Part shown: positions 24,111 to 37,500 of the stretch, piece after piece
Layout: every line of letters begins with the position of its first letter
Position numbering within the stretch: the first letter of the stretch is position 1
Origin: Protonemura montana
Lineage: Eukaryota; Arthropoda; Insecta; Plecoptera; Nemouridae
NCBI GenBank assembly: GCA_947568835.1
Contig: OX387605.1
Span: 18,232,418-18,296,417 of the forward strand
DNA: 64,000 nucleotides
Direction of reading: 5' to 3'
Position numbers and translations under genes: made by a program
Notes under the pieces: model-generated
Seen by the model: the letters and a program-made list of their open reading frames with translations, nothing else
Databases searched by the model: none
What the model was told of the DNA's origin: nothing

Positions 24111-24424
24111 CGTCCACGTGCGTCGGGACGCCAAGGCGACTTGAGGCCAATAAACACGCAGGCGAAATCAGATCAGCGTTTAAAAGAATTCGTCGTGATA
24201 CCGTACCCGAAATCTAAATTTGAGAATCTAACGATATTCATGAGGGTACTAAAATTCATTTCAATGTCCCATAAAAGTTTTCAGGTCTTATCAAATTATA
24301 GCCCCTATCAACAACTAGAGTTTCGACGCGGAACCCTATGGGTTACTAAGAAGTCTGCACAAATATTCGCATGTGTGCAGGGCTACCACTGATTGAAGTC
24401 CAGTCGAATTGGTTCGCGCGCTAA

Positions 24425-24545
24425 AGACAGACACGTTATTGCTGCGGGATGTGGCGACGGGGGGTCTCGAAAAGCGTCGCGGCGCCCTACACACAATTCC
24501 CGCGCTTTCGTACAATGTCGTAATACCGTAAAGCGAAGCATTCTG
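24425..24545 (+). repeat. Family E direct repeat, copy E1
   Basis: It shares ACACGTT, GCTGCGG, ATGTGGCGACGG, AAGCGTCG, CCCTACA and AATTCCCGCGCT in the same order with copy E2 about 0.5 kb away. It is GC-rich and non-coding. Confidence 0.65.
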
Positions 24546-24950
24546 TACCCTACTAGTAATGTTCTGTCTACATCAAGGATAACTATATGGGCGAAATTTC
24601 AGATGTCACAACTTGGTGGAGATGGCGACCGTCCCCCAAAATGTCGACTAACAAGCACCGGATTTCCCCCAAATTAACATTGAGATGCATTTTTTTAGTC
24701 TCCTTTCCCTTTTTCCTGTTTCCAAAACTTCCCCTGCGGCACTGTGTAGACTCGCTGGTTAGTTTACGAAACTTACTGCGTTGACCTGTTCACAGACAAT
24801 TTCCAGTAAATATTTTTCTGTCTTGTAATCACTAGAAGCATTTTTCTTTCATTGACAGGTCACCTTGTGTACCCTACGACTTCTGTAATAATTAGGCTTT
24901 AAAATAACCCTTTCCGCAAGCAATTTTTGGTACCATCCAATGGTACACGG

Positions 24951-25070
24951 AATTACGGACACGTTTCTGCTGCGGTATGTGGCGACGGTGGACGCCGGAA
25001 GCGTCGTTGCACCCCTACATAGAATTCCCGCGCTCGGAGCGTGCACATTTTGTGCGCAACATCGCAATGC
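24951..25070 (+). repeat. Family E direct repeat, copy E2
   Basis: Second copy, same orientation as E1, with the same ordered blocks from ACACGTTTCTGCTGCGG to AATTCCCGCGCT. The pair lies between the 3' end of MTR4 and the alpha2delta promoter, so it is either a local duplication or two insertions of one family. Confidence 0.65.
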
Positions 25071-25542
25071 TCCCTAGCAATACGCTGTGATCTGGCATCG
25101 TGTTTAGGATTTCAGGAATGTGCGTTTCCCCTCAGATACAAAAGCAATAACGGGTTGTTATTACCAGAGTTATGAATGGGGTGTGTTTGTTATTGTATCC
25201 CAATGATGCTGAACAGAATATGCAGGCCAGAAAATAAAAATTCATACTCAATGATGGAATCAGGATATGGCTTAGGGTTGTAAGCAAACTATGTAGCAAA
25301 GGGTTACAAACTGTGTTATATGTTCTTCTTCATTTCATGGAACCCAGATAAGTTTGCAAAATAGTTATGGCATAACAAGTAATGAAAACTGATTAAAATT
25401 ACCATTAATTAAATACATATACAAATCATAATTATCGCTTACAACTCAATTGAATTAAAACTCAATTAACCAATAAAAAAAGCATTTGCGAGTCCAGTTT
25501 TTGCATTAAATTTGAAGCACTGATTCCAAAATATGCAGGGAG

Positions 25543-28500
25543 TTACAGATACAAGCTAGCAGCAAACACGATGTCTCTCTTTAACAGCTTGATACCCTCA
25601 CTGAATTTGTTCTCCAGATCGACATTTCCGATGTTCTTCGCTGCTTGACACATCTGCCGAAGGACTTCCTCTAGGCGTCTCATGCATCTGAAAACAACCA
25701 TTCAATACTATGAGCTTTTGCAACTCTTTGGCTCACATTGGGTCTACCACACATATCAAGAAACATTTTATTAACTAGGAAAAATCTTATCAAGTAGTGA
25801 TAGGTAGGATCGGTGAATCAAGGGTTTTTCTTAATCTCTTAGAAGAGGTGACAAAAATAAAATTATTAGAAATGCAGCAGAAATGTATTCAAAATTGACT
25901 AGATTGTCTAAACTGGAGTGAATATACCCAACAAAAGAGATAAATCACTTTGAAAGTGCAAATACAATTTATTGCTATGACTTGAAGATCTTAAAATTTT
26001 AGCCATTGTTCATCTCAGTGCCATGGCTAAATTTGGTGGCTTTATTTAGAATACTTAAAGAAATTTACGAAAAAACAAAAAAATAGGCTTAAGAGAACTA
26101 TTGAACCAACAACTATTGGAGCTAAAAAATGCAGACAAAAACAGACCAAGAAAAAAATGAACTGACTTTTTCTCCGCATAGGCTCAGTATGCTCATTCAG
26201 TGACACTCATCCAGTACCTAACACAAAACATATGTGCAGTGCAGGCATCACAAACCAATCAACTTTTAGCAAATATAATAATATATATTTTTTTAAATAT
26301 GTTGGAATAAGAAGCAAATAAAACTTTATTATTGAAACAAACCAATGTTAATCCTAGCAAAACAACATTTCAAATAACGACTCAAGCTTACTGTCGTGCC
26401 CACTGTTTCCCAAAACTTCCACGGTTGCATCGGTTGTATACAACAACAAAACAGGTAGTATTTTACCACAATTAAATTTATTCCGAATGGAGACTCACCG
26501 AATAATCGATCCCTCGAAGATATCCGTCATCTCGCACAGCTGCAAGAATGATGATCCTTTGCACCAAGCGTGCACGACATCCATAAGGAACGGCTTGAAC
26601 CGTTCCACGTACTCATCTTCGTTCATTTCCAGCTTCGCTTCAGTGCTCACCTTTGCAATCCTTCGGGCCAATTCCTTTACAAAAATATAATCAGCTGGAG
26701 AAATGGTAACACACAATACTCAACAACTCTGACCACAGAGCTACTAACTTACACCCTCCCATCCACACACTACCCTACCAAACTCCTTCACCTGATACCA
26801 GCGAAATGCCAACCATCGGTCATCCATCCCTCTACAAGTAACAAAGTCAGACGTAGCCATAACGTTCAGACATTCAAAATTCAGACAAGTGCACCACTTG
26901 ATGCATTCTTCATCTCGACTTCTTTCCTTATTCAAAATAACATATTAGAGCTATTCTGCATCCAAGACAGCCTAACCCTGTCTTTTCTCTAAAATCTAAC
27001 CAATCAGATATAGTTTATTAGCCAGAAGTGGATGTCAAATTAGATTAGATTTTGGCACTAAGAACTCATTGCACATGCGATATAAACTTATTACTCAAAG
27101 AGACTTTGAATATCTGTATCCAGATTGCAAAAGGTGTCCAAAATCGGCACACCGCTTGGATTAAATAGAAACGTTGTTCACAAACCTGCATCTGCTTCAG
27201 TGGAGGTCCAAGTTCTTCGGACATCTTCGACTGCTCATTGCTCTTCTCATCGCACACAAAGCAGCTCAAAAGAGCCACACACTGCGGGACAGTCAGATTG
27301 ACAAACAGATTGTTGAATATCATCTCGGTCATCAGCAGCTCGTCGATACTGTAACAGAGACATATCGGATGAGCAAATTGTTTAATGAGCCTACAGGTCG
27401 ATCTTTTTTGTTGAATTTTTAAAGATAAAAGAGTGCCTAAACTCTAGTAAATTAGTTGCAGAAGAGGAAGGGAGGAGACACAACTCCGAGGTAGAAATGG
27501 TTGGTTGCCAAAGATGGGCAGAAGTTCTATTACACTTTAGCTGCTGCTTTGTTCACGTGAGAATAAATAACTTAACAATCATCTTTTATCACGTTTACCA
27601 GGAAGACAGAAGTCAAAATGTTGTACAACCACTATTTATTCGTAGCAACCAGACATTTCTACCACAGTAAGTGGCTTCCACATGTAAGAACATTTTTTTG
27701 ATTTATCTTTCCACCTTTTAAGTTGTCAATTAACTGGGGTTTAACAATATATTGTTTTGACAACTGGCCCTGTGGCACTGGTCTAAAGGCGTCGATAAAT
27801 GAGAGGATGATGATTGATGATGAACCTAGCCTAGACCATAGTTGGGAAAGAATCTTTTTTTAGTGATCTTCGAACTGATCGCGATTTTTTTTGTATTTCA
27901 TGATATTTTTATTCGATCGCTATCGGATTTTTCACGATTCTTTTAAAAAGATTGTTTTTCAACATGCAAGGCATTTTTGTTCCTGTTAAGTATTTACAGT
28001 CTGTCAATTTTCTTCTTGTATTCTTGGCTATTAGTAATAGTCCTCGTCGCATTGTGTTTCTTCTATTTCTGTATTAATATTGCATTTCCCAGTACCTTCG
28101 GCTATAGGTGCTAAAAAATATGTTTTTTTCATGAGATCACATGATTTTTTTTCGAAAACGATCTTTTAAATGAACTTGATTTTTTATTCAAACGAATTTC
28201 AATTTGAACCTAAAAAAAACAATCGCAAACTTCGATCTTTTTAAAAGATTGTTTTTTGACGACGATCTTGATCTTTTTAAAAGATTGATTTCAAAACGAT
28301 CTTCTCCAATTATGGTCTAGACGAGAAGGGAGGAGCGGAAACTAGGACCCAGCAAGACGGCAATAACCTCAGTAACAATTTACACGACTTAAAAGTTTCC
28401 CAGTCAATAACGTTTAAATTACCTGCTAAGCTCACAAGCCACTCGACCCTTCATTTCTATGACGTCTGCTGCCGTGCTGTAACCAAGCCGCCTCAAAACA

Positions 28501-31500
28501 CGTTTCCGGCACTTGAGCTCATCCATCTGGAGCACAGACTTAGCCATTTTCATCTCTCTTTTCAGCTGATTGAGCTGCTCCCCTAATGCATACTTTACTT
28601 CATATGCCTGAAATGGAGAAAATAATAGATGCAATCAACATTATGCTAGACTACACGTAACATTTCATTTCATTCACAGGATGAGTGCCAAAGATTTGTT
28701 AATTCCAAGCTAATTTCTTACACTGTAGAGGTCATCCAGTTCTTCACTTTCATGGAGAGGATGAGCAAAAAGTCTTTCTTCAAATGCCTCAATCTTCTTC
28801 ACAACTTCCAAGAATGATTCTTCTTTAATTTTCATATCTTCTACTGGATTCAAGAGCGGTGGCCCATTTGGAAACCTCTGCTTTACCTAATTAAAACATA
28901 AATAGACTTTTCAGTGTCATGACTTTACTAAACGCATGTACTGTTGTGCAGTCAAAGATAGAAGAAACTAGCAAGGAAAACTAGCTAGATTAGTTTATTC
29001 TAGTTTTCAAGTCTCAAAACAGGGAGATACACGAAAAACTATCACTGCTAGCTCACCTCTCTGATGCTTTTCAGGACGGACTTGCGGTTATCGGCAGGCC
29101 GTAGATCATTGGGAATGTAAAGACGCAAAGAGCTGAGAGATATAATGAGCGTCTGTACGATCGGCACCACCTCCATCTTGCCCGTTTTGCCCGGCGGACA
29201 AGGAATCGGCTCCTCGCTGTCCTCGGAAATGTGCAACAAAACCTCCACCACCAGGTTTGTGCCTGTCCCCTTGGGCCCTTCCTGAAGCTTCTTGAAGTTC
29301 ACGATGATGCCCCAGTCGAATTCATCATCCTTCTGATATTTCACCTTGATCATTCGCCCTGGCTGGAGGAACGGGATCACATACTTCGGCTGGGTAAGGT
29401 AACCTCGGAAATCGTTACTCAGAAGTTGTAGTTGCTGTCGTAATCGGTAGTATGTGGCGATTTGGGTCTCTTTTCGAACTTGAATTGCGTTGTAAGTCTC
29501 CTGTGCCGCTTTCACCTCTATAAAAATGCAAAATATTCTCGACATAATGAATTTTCAGACCTAAACCCTTTAATTACTGAAACAACATATCTTAACTAAG
29601 CTGTTTCCACTATGACATGTTTTTGATATTTTCTTAGTCAAAAGCCATTGTACTAACATCAGAAAAATGATAGACATTGATCTAAAAGTATGGTTTGTCA
29701 GATTCCCATCTGTTAGCCATTTAACAGAAAGTTTACGTAGTGAAAGATAGACGGTTCATTTTTAATTCAAGGGATTCTTCTTCATTGCACATAAGTGATA
29801 AAATAATATGCATTGCTACAAAATTTTATTGAGAAACTTGCGACCAGACATTCCCTATCAGAAGGTTAGTATTTGCAAGGATGGTGTGACCCCATCAATG
29901 CACCTCATTCAAGAAAACTCTGCAGTTTAAATTTGAAATCTGTGCCTGGGGCCAACTACAAGTCTCTACTGGACATATAAATATAGCATCCACTCACTGT
30001 CTACAAGAACCGGAATGCTCGCCATGTTCTGGAACTGGTAGAAACTGCGCTCGAGCATGTATTCGGGGTTGATTTCCTCGACGCGCAGCAGGTTGAGCAC
30101 CATGTTGTACGTGAGGTGGAACGCCGAGTTGATCGGATCGGGAAGGCCCTTGACGATCTCACGGCCGACTGCTGGGCTCACTTTCTCGTCTATCATCAGG
30201 ATCACAATGCCCTTGTCGTCGAGACCACGACGACCAGCGCGACCGGACATCTGGGAGGTGAAACAAGCGGTCCAAGTTAGTACAAATTAGCAAAAACTGT
30301 GGTAAGCATATTCTTGAGCAAGAGAAGATAAAGCAATGTTTCCTTTGGAATGTCCTTTGGAGTGTACCGAATTAAGGTCGACAAGAACACACAAGCGACA
30401 AAAATGGAATTTGTTACGCAATCGTTACAGGATGTAGTTCAGAATTATGCTTTCTTAAAAGGTAGTGAGTTTGGGAAGAGTTAAAATAGGAACTAAAAAC
30501 TTAAAGCTATCAGCAATTTGGTTTTATACAAAACTACTTTTTCAATACTTGAGGTAAATTGTGTTCTATTCAATATTTTGTATGTAAAGAAGAAATGAGA
30601 GTAGAACTTGTTGGAAACTTGAAGATTGGCTTTGGGTGATGCACATAGTGTCTCTTCTCTTTCCTTCAAGAAAAAATTCAACCCCACAGGTTGCTTCTGT
30701 TTGAAAACGAAGTCATGTGGAATTTCAATTGAGGTCGCTGTGCCTTTACAACTTGATATTTGACGAGTACAAGATAATTGATAAACCATCTGTGTTTTAC
30801 TCTTAATTGGCATCCAACCTTATGACTTGCCACTCAAATGTTTTTCCCCAATTACTTGGATCAGACTTGGATTAATTCCATGCATTGCAAACACTTATTT
30901 TTTAGCTGCAAGTACCTGAATGTATTCGCCAGACGTTATCCATCGCATCTCCTTTCCGTCAAACTTGCGTGGACACGTAAAGAGGACAGTTCTCGCAGGC
31001 ATGTTCAGTCCCATGGCAAATGTCTCAGTGGCAAAAAGTGCTTTGATCAAGCCTTCGGCAAACAGGATCTCAATGGTTTCCTTCAGGATGGGCAGGAGAC
31101 CTCCGTGATGGATGCCGATACCTCGTCGCAGAAGCGGCAACACATTCTCTACCTGGGTTAGAAACAAGCGAATATTGAGTTTTCAACTTAGATAAATACA
31201 CTGTCTGATGAAGAACAAAGCCAGTGAACCTAATCCTGGATATATTTCTAAATAATAGGACAGACTCAAGTCAAAATTATCACTGGCCTTCGCCACCAAA
31301 ACGACGTCCAAGACTGGCACGATCAAGACTTCAAAAGAAACAATTTTATGATTGCAGAATACAAGTTTTTTGTCAACTTTTTATATGAGTAACATAACTC
31401 AACACAAGTTCCGTTAAAATGTTCAAAAAAAAAAATCACGATGAACATGATAATATCAAAGAGACAACTGCAATAGATATCGAACCTGAGGCAAGCGCTT

Positions 31501-34146
31501 GTCTTCTTCCGACAACACATCCATGGCGTTTTCAAATACTTCGTTCACCATCTTTTTCTCTTCCATCGTGTTAAAGTCGAGCTTGGCCATCTGCATGGCG
31601 TACATCTCGCACTCCTTCTTGCTGAAGCTGAAAATGATCACCGGAGCATAGCTGCGTTCCATTATCATCTTGACGATCTTGAATATGTTGGACTCTCCTT
31701 TATTGGTCATCAACATGCCACCTTTGCGACCTCTCTGTTGGTCGCCTTTGGCAGCGTCGCCAGCGTTGGCAAGCACAGTCATAGCGGTGTTGAAGTTGTC
31801 TTCCTTGAAAGTTCCCTGAAAAGCAAAACATATACGTTAGCAACTTATTAAACATTGGTCTATGGTTTTGTCAAGGAGCCCAAGCTGTAGACTCAATAAT
31901 ACAAAATGATGTGGTTACATCGAGAAAAATAATCTGTATTAACATATTTTTTTAAATTTGAACTAGCTTGGAGAATCACTAAATTACCGTATCAACTGGA
32001 GATCTTGGCACTGAAAGTACAATACTGCTAGTGCTAAGTGCTTTTAAGTTTCAAAGACATAGTTTTGTTTCATGGTTTTTGCACCAAATTATTTAGTTGC
32101 AATTACAACTCATTTGAAGACCTAAAACTACAATTAAAACAGACCCAACTGGAAACAAATTATCATTTTGTGACTGTTACAACTCACATTGTTTAAGAGT
32201 CACTGATAAACAGGAAATAACTTTTTTTGTCCCTTCCTCCTGACATCTTGCTGCAGCAAATTGGTTGCAAAAGCTGACATGACAACCAAGCTGCAATGTC
32301 GAACTCACATTCTCGTCGACGACTAGGTGGATGCCGTCTCCACCGGCAGGGAAGATGTAGTGCTGCAGTGGGACGGGTCGGTAGTCGGTGTAAACAACGT
32401 GGCATGGCTGTTGGTGAAGGTGGGCCACCCACTCGGCAAACTGCCGAGCATTTGGGATCGTCGCTGACAAGAACCTGACCAGAGAGTTAGCGGTAAGAAA
32501 AGGTCAACCATCTGCCTATTAAATTCCTGGTTTGTGTTTCTTCAAAATAAACATTTTGGAAAAATGCACTGCAAATTGCAAGAAAATTATATCAGTTGGT
32601 ATAAATATTGAGGGTATTTGACTCATTTTTCCAATTTTCTACTCTTTATAAGATACTTTACGGATTGCACAGGGCTTTCAAAGTTATCCTGCTTATTAAT
32701 TACTTTAATTAACAAGTTTCGAGACCAGTAAAGTTACAAATAACAATAATAAATTCATAACCACTGACTGGCACAGACAAACTTTTTTTTATCTTTTAAG
32801 AAATTTTTTTAGTTACAGCAGGCCTAGAGCTTGAAAGTAGTAACAAACCTAGACAGAAAGTAAATTTTGTTTATGCTTTGAATACCAGAAGAAAAGAAAA
32901 ATTATCTCTAGCAAGAAACTCAGGACAGATTCATAGTTCTGGTGGTTTTAAATATTAGATACTCACACATGGTGCACATTATTAGGCAGTAAAATGAGCG
33001 TTTCCTCCCAAACAACTCCTCGCTCTTTATCTCTCATGTAATGGATTTCGTCGAACACCACCCATCCCACCTCGCGCATTACCTCTGAACCTCGATACAG
33101 CATGTTTCGTAAAATCTAGCGAAAGAAATAGAAACTTGTCATAAAGAGACAAAAGCAATTATCAATAAAAAAGGGTAGCCACTGGCACTAGAAGTGTGTA
33201 AATACCTCAGTTGTCATGATGAGACAACTTGCTGTCGGGTTGATTGTGACGTCACCAGTAACAAGACCAACATCATGGAATTCTTCGAAAAACTCGCGGT
33301 ACTTTTGATTACTAAGAGCCTTAATTGGTGTGGTATAGATGACTCGCTGCTTTTCTGCCAACGATTTAGCAATAGCATATGCAGCACAGACTGTTTTTCC
33401 AGCAGAGGTGTGAGCAGACACTAAAACTGACTGATTATTTTCGATGCAGAGGATAGCCTCTTTTTGGAATGCATCAAGCGTAAAACTGTACTCTTTGAAT
33501 GGCTTTCCTGTTGCTGGTGCGAGAGGAACATAGGTCATATTTGGTGGAACTGCAACTTCATGTGTGCAGGACAGTGCCTCAACTGTGTGAACAGTGATTC
33601 GAGGAATAACCTCATCCAAGCTAGAAAACACAAATATTAAGTTTTATTAATTAGCTTCATTGCTCTCATGAAGAATATAAAAGAACAGTGAAGATGTATA
33701 TCAACTTACTTAACATCCTCCAATAAAGACTCGACCTTCTCGTCCTTTATATCGCCATCTTCGGCTGGGGTCCCTATCGGCAACTTTTCCTCCTCGATGC
33801 TATTGCCCGAACCATTGCTTTTCTTAGATTTCTTTTGCTTTTTGGATTTTACAGGTATTTCGTCGCTGGGATGGTCACGTTTTGATGATGAGTCTTCGGA
33901 CTTTGGTGCCGACTGACTGAAAGACAATATTATTTTTAACATTATACTCAAAGGAAGAAGAGCGGGTTTCCTTCCCAAATAAAATATACAACGCATGTGC
34001 CAAAACTATAACCTCAAATTAACGAAATACCTTGATGAAACATCAGATCCCGCTTCTACTTCGTCCACTTGAACATTTGGGGCACCGACTTTCGATTCCA
34101 CGTCTTTTTCATCAAACACGTCAAACAAGTCGTCCAAATCTGCCAT
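25543..34146 (-). CDS. Exosome RNA helicase MTR4 (SKIV2L2)
   Basis: A complete 1055-residue Ski2-like DExH helicase that, in complexes such as TRAMP, unwinds and feeds nuclear RNAs to the exosome. Fourteen exons: 34031-34146, 33710-33916, 33206-33620, 32967-33115, 32309-32474, 31486-31815, 30916-31152, 29998-30250, 29057-29517, 28722-28886, 28423-28607, 27186-27348, 26499-26674, 25543-25687. All have GT-AG borders and matching phases. Acidic N-terminus ([15 protein letters not shown]) and a Lys-rich linker come first. Then Walker [10 protein letters not shown] (about 176-184), DEIH (268-271), SAT (299-301) and MSGRAGRRG (541-549). An arch with the KOW-like [17 protein letters not shown] part follows (about 625-780), then the DSHCT domain ending in [10 protein letters not shown]. 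Length matches the human protein (about 1042). All catalytic motifs are intact. It shares a divergent promoter with LRRC49. Intron 11 holds a nested transposon pair. Confidence 0.97.
27735..28345 (-). mobile_element. Family C SINE-like element, copy C3 (interrupted)
   Basis: TTGTTTTGACAACTGG, CCCTGTGGCACTGGTCTAAA, GGCGTCGATAAATGAGAGG and GATGATGAACCTAGCCTAGA match C2. The family sequence then resumes after a 484-bp insertion as GAGAAGGGAGGAGCGG. C2 shows the uninterrupted arrangement and so serves as the empty site. It lies in MTR4 intron 11. Confidence 0.65.
27834..28317. mobile_element. MITE nested in family C copy C3 (484 bp)
   Basis: Terminal inverted repeats: the left end reads GACCATAGTTGGGAAAGA, and the right end read on the other strand is GACCATAATTGGAGAAGA (15 of 18). 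Both are flanked by TA (27832-27833 and 28318-28319). With the flanks, CTAGACCATA and its complement form perfect 10-bp ends, so a 5-bp CTAGA duplication is an alternative reading. The interior is AT-rich with several TTTTTAAAAGATT-type units and has no open frame of note. The element is non-autonomous, most likely Tc1/mariner-mobilised. Inserted in intron 11 of MTR4 without touching splice sites. Confidence 0.78.
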
Positions 34147-34554
34147 GGTTGTTCGATTTCCTCAAATGAAATATTTTACAAACAACACAAAACGTGCACT
34201 GCGGACTGCCGAGATATGCATAGCAGCCATATTGGTAATAAAGTCGCAATCTGATTGGCTGTACTGAAACCAGTGAACCGCCAACGCTTCAAACAAACCC
34301 ATTCAAATTCAATTATAATAGTTTTTTAAATTTTCCACTTAAATTTGCAAACCATCCAGTAAGTTACATTCAATGAAAGTTTATGTTTCTACATATCGTT
34401 AATTTTAAGTTCTAATGACCGTACTCGTTATTGGCATCGTTGCTACTGAGAAGACACCGTTTATTAAATCAATACTTTTTAGTCTCACCTAAATGGTTTC
34501 CGTTATGGTGCAGTGTTGTTGTGACATCGAGAGTTTATTTTACATTCCAATGCT
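34147..34554. promoter_or_regulatory. Divergent promoter between MTR4 and LRRC49
   Basis: Only 408 bp separate the two start codons, so both 5' leaders and both core promoters must overlap here. CCAAT boxes are readable as ATTGG on the plus strand near 34231-34235 and in CTGATTGGCTG at 34251-34261. There is no clear TATA box on either side. This fits a housekeeping bidirectional promoter. Start sites are not determined. Confidence 0.6.
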
Positions 34555-37500
34555 ATGACAAAGTTTGACATAACTCCTCTGCATTTAAGTTCGACAGGAA
34601 CGTCTTGCTTTGCTACGGATGATTCAGAAATGATACCATGCGACGTGTTACTTAAAACCACTCCTGATGGCAAGGTGCAAGCATCGAGAAGTCGTCAAGA
34701 AAAAGAAAAATGTCCAGATCGCATCAGCCTGGACAGAAGAGGATTGACCAAGTTACCAGTTGTAATAGGAGAACCACGACTGAGGCTCTTGTCATTGCAG
34801 CACAACCTCATTACAAGGCTGGACGGATTTTCAACACAAAATCTTCAGAGATTGGTGTTTTTGGACATTTATGACAATCAACTTGAGAGGGTTGGAGGTC
34901 TCGACACGCTGGAAAACCTCAGAGTTTTACTGCTGGGCAAAAATAGGTGAGTTTATCTTTAAGTTCTATTTATGCATATAATTTATTTATTTATTTATGC
35001 ATTTTTTTATTTACGCCACTGGTTTATTTTTAAGCACTTGCAGTCATGGTTTGGTGCATGATCGTCTTGATTTATCAAGGTCACACATTATTAATTAAGC
35101 TAGATCCGTTTTTTGTTGTTTATTACATTTGTTAATTGTGTTCTAATTTATTTGTGTTCAGATTGTAATTTATCTGGATTATCTTGTGGAAGGCAGTACC
35201 AACGGGAGTTAGTTTCTTTTCCAGGTTCTCAAGTAAAAGCCAATTTTGTACCAAAATAAAAGCATTCACTTCCATTCTTTGCTTAGCATTTATAAATTTC
35301 AAATCATCTAAAATATAGATATGTAGCGTGTGGCATTCTACCATTTTTAGAATTACATGCATTGTTCTGGTTTGCACTTTTTGAAAATATTTTCAAACAC
35401 GTTCTTTTGTGATTTCTTTGCTGACTCTTACCATGTCTCACCTTTCTTTCCAGAATACGGAGAATTGAGGGCCTCAACTGCTTGAGTAGATTGGAAGTGC
35501 TCGACTTACATGGGAATCAAATATTCCAAGTCGGCGGCCTCTCTGCGTTGGTAGAACTAAAAGTCCTCAATTTAGCTGGAAACCAAATCAGAATCATTGG
35601 TGCCTCAGACCTGACAGGCCTTCGGTCTCTTCAAGAATTGAACCTGAGGAGAAATAGACTGAAGCGACTACTTGGTTTTGGTGAGACACCCCAACTACAG
35701 AAACTATTCCTTAGCAACAACGAGCTCCAAGTTGTAGAGAACATGCTCAGTGTGGTCAAGTCTCTTCATCTTAGGGAGATAACGTTGGACGGTAACCCTG
35801 TCATATTAGGGGGTGACTGTGTTTCGTTCTTAGTTTCTCATCTACCCCAACTGAAGCTGTTGAGTCACATGGAGGTTACTGACGCAGTGAGGAAGTCTGC
35901 TTTATTATGGCGAACTACTAAAGAATCTTCCCTAGGCGGGCAACCTCTCCCAATGAAAAGTGGGGAACTAAATTTAGTCGCCAGAAGGGAAGAAGTGATA
36001 TCTAATGCGAGGACAAACTGGGAGCTGTTGCGTTCTCAAACTGGTTTCCTTAAGTCATCAAAGAACCAGAGCTGTTCGCTGAGAGATTTGCGTAGCGAAC
36101 ATGAGGCTGATTTCGGCTCGGAAAGGTATGTGCAAAGTGATTCAGGGATCAGCATAGATTCGGTGTCCACCAATCCTAACGGCGCTGATATACGATGTAG
36201 TAGCACGGTGAACATTCCTTTAACGGCGCAAAAGAAGAGATACAACTTTTCAAAGAGAACAGTCTCTCAAGACTCTCGGTGTTCTGCATCGGCCAACCCA
36301 CTCCTCAGCATGGAATTCTTTCGGTTACCTCCGATACTAGGGCCATTAGTTAATAAATCAGATGACAAATCCAATTCGGAGTGTTCCTCAAGCAACACAT
36401 TCGAAACAGGAATGTTACAAAACGAAAGCATTAAGAACCTAAAGCGATGGGACAGCCTGTCCAGTGTCGAACCGAACGTGGACAGCTCATTGAGTTCTTT
36501 ACCGAGTGACACGAGCTCTGGTGGTGAGAGTGACTCGGAACCAAGCGAAGAACCGCAATCAACGCAAGAAACATTGACTGCGTTGGACGAGCCCACAAGA
36601 AACATCAAAAGTGCGACGCAGCTGCGGAAACATGTTCCTCGTAGACTGCACACAAGGGCTGCGACCAGTCGACCCAAACAGAAACCAGTCGCCCTCCCTG
36701 GCAAAGTTCGCGAACAAGGTGGTGACTTTTTGGTCGAAATCACAGGAAGAATTTTGAATATTTACGGCCAAGGAGCGCTGCGATTTATCGACCGGCCGTG
36801 GAATTCGAGTAAAGCTGCCGAAGTGAACACTGTCAAGTTTAATTACATAAATTTTAGTGGCATCATCCCTATTCTTCCAAGAATCAAACAGAGATTTCCT
36901 AACGTTGAGAATTTCATATTTCGAGAAACTAATATTAACTGCTTGGGGCAATTAAACGCTTTGGCTGACGTGCAGGGGTTGATGTCGCTTACCATTGAAC
37001 CAGAAGGAAACCAAATAATCGACAAAAGCTGGGAATCTTACGCCATATACCGCCTCTCTCACTGGGGCCTCAAAATATTAAACAATAAAGAGGTAAGTTT
37101 GCTTATCACCACTCTTCTACTGCCATGAAAAATGCTTTTACCTAGTACCTACCAAAAATGCGTTTGCAGATCACTGAGGAGCAAGTGAAGGAAGCTACTG
37201 AGGAGTACCAGGGTCTGAGCGACATTGTGCTGTGGTCCCTCCCAGACAGCCTCCTTCAGCCGCTGCTAAACCGCCTCCACTTGGACGGTTCCCGGTCGAG
37301 TTCTGCTCTCAACGCCAAACAGTGGCTCTTCTCAGCTGATCCAGCGCTCAGAGCAGTCGTCGGGAAGGAGGCTTTACAGTGGAGGAGGGGTGCCCTTACA
37401 CAGGTAACTTACAGAGGGTGGGTTAGTCAATTATCCTCCAAACAAGATGAGAAAACGGTGCGAGCGCTCAATCATGACATTGACAAAAGAGATTCTCAGA

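Noticed and set aside
23689-24150. Overlapping long frames on both strands
   Set aside because: Arg/Ala-rich translations of a CpG-dense region; no domain, no splice support. Read as promoter or leader.
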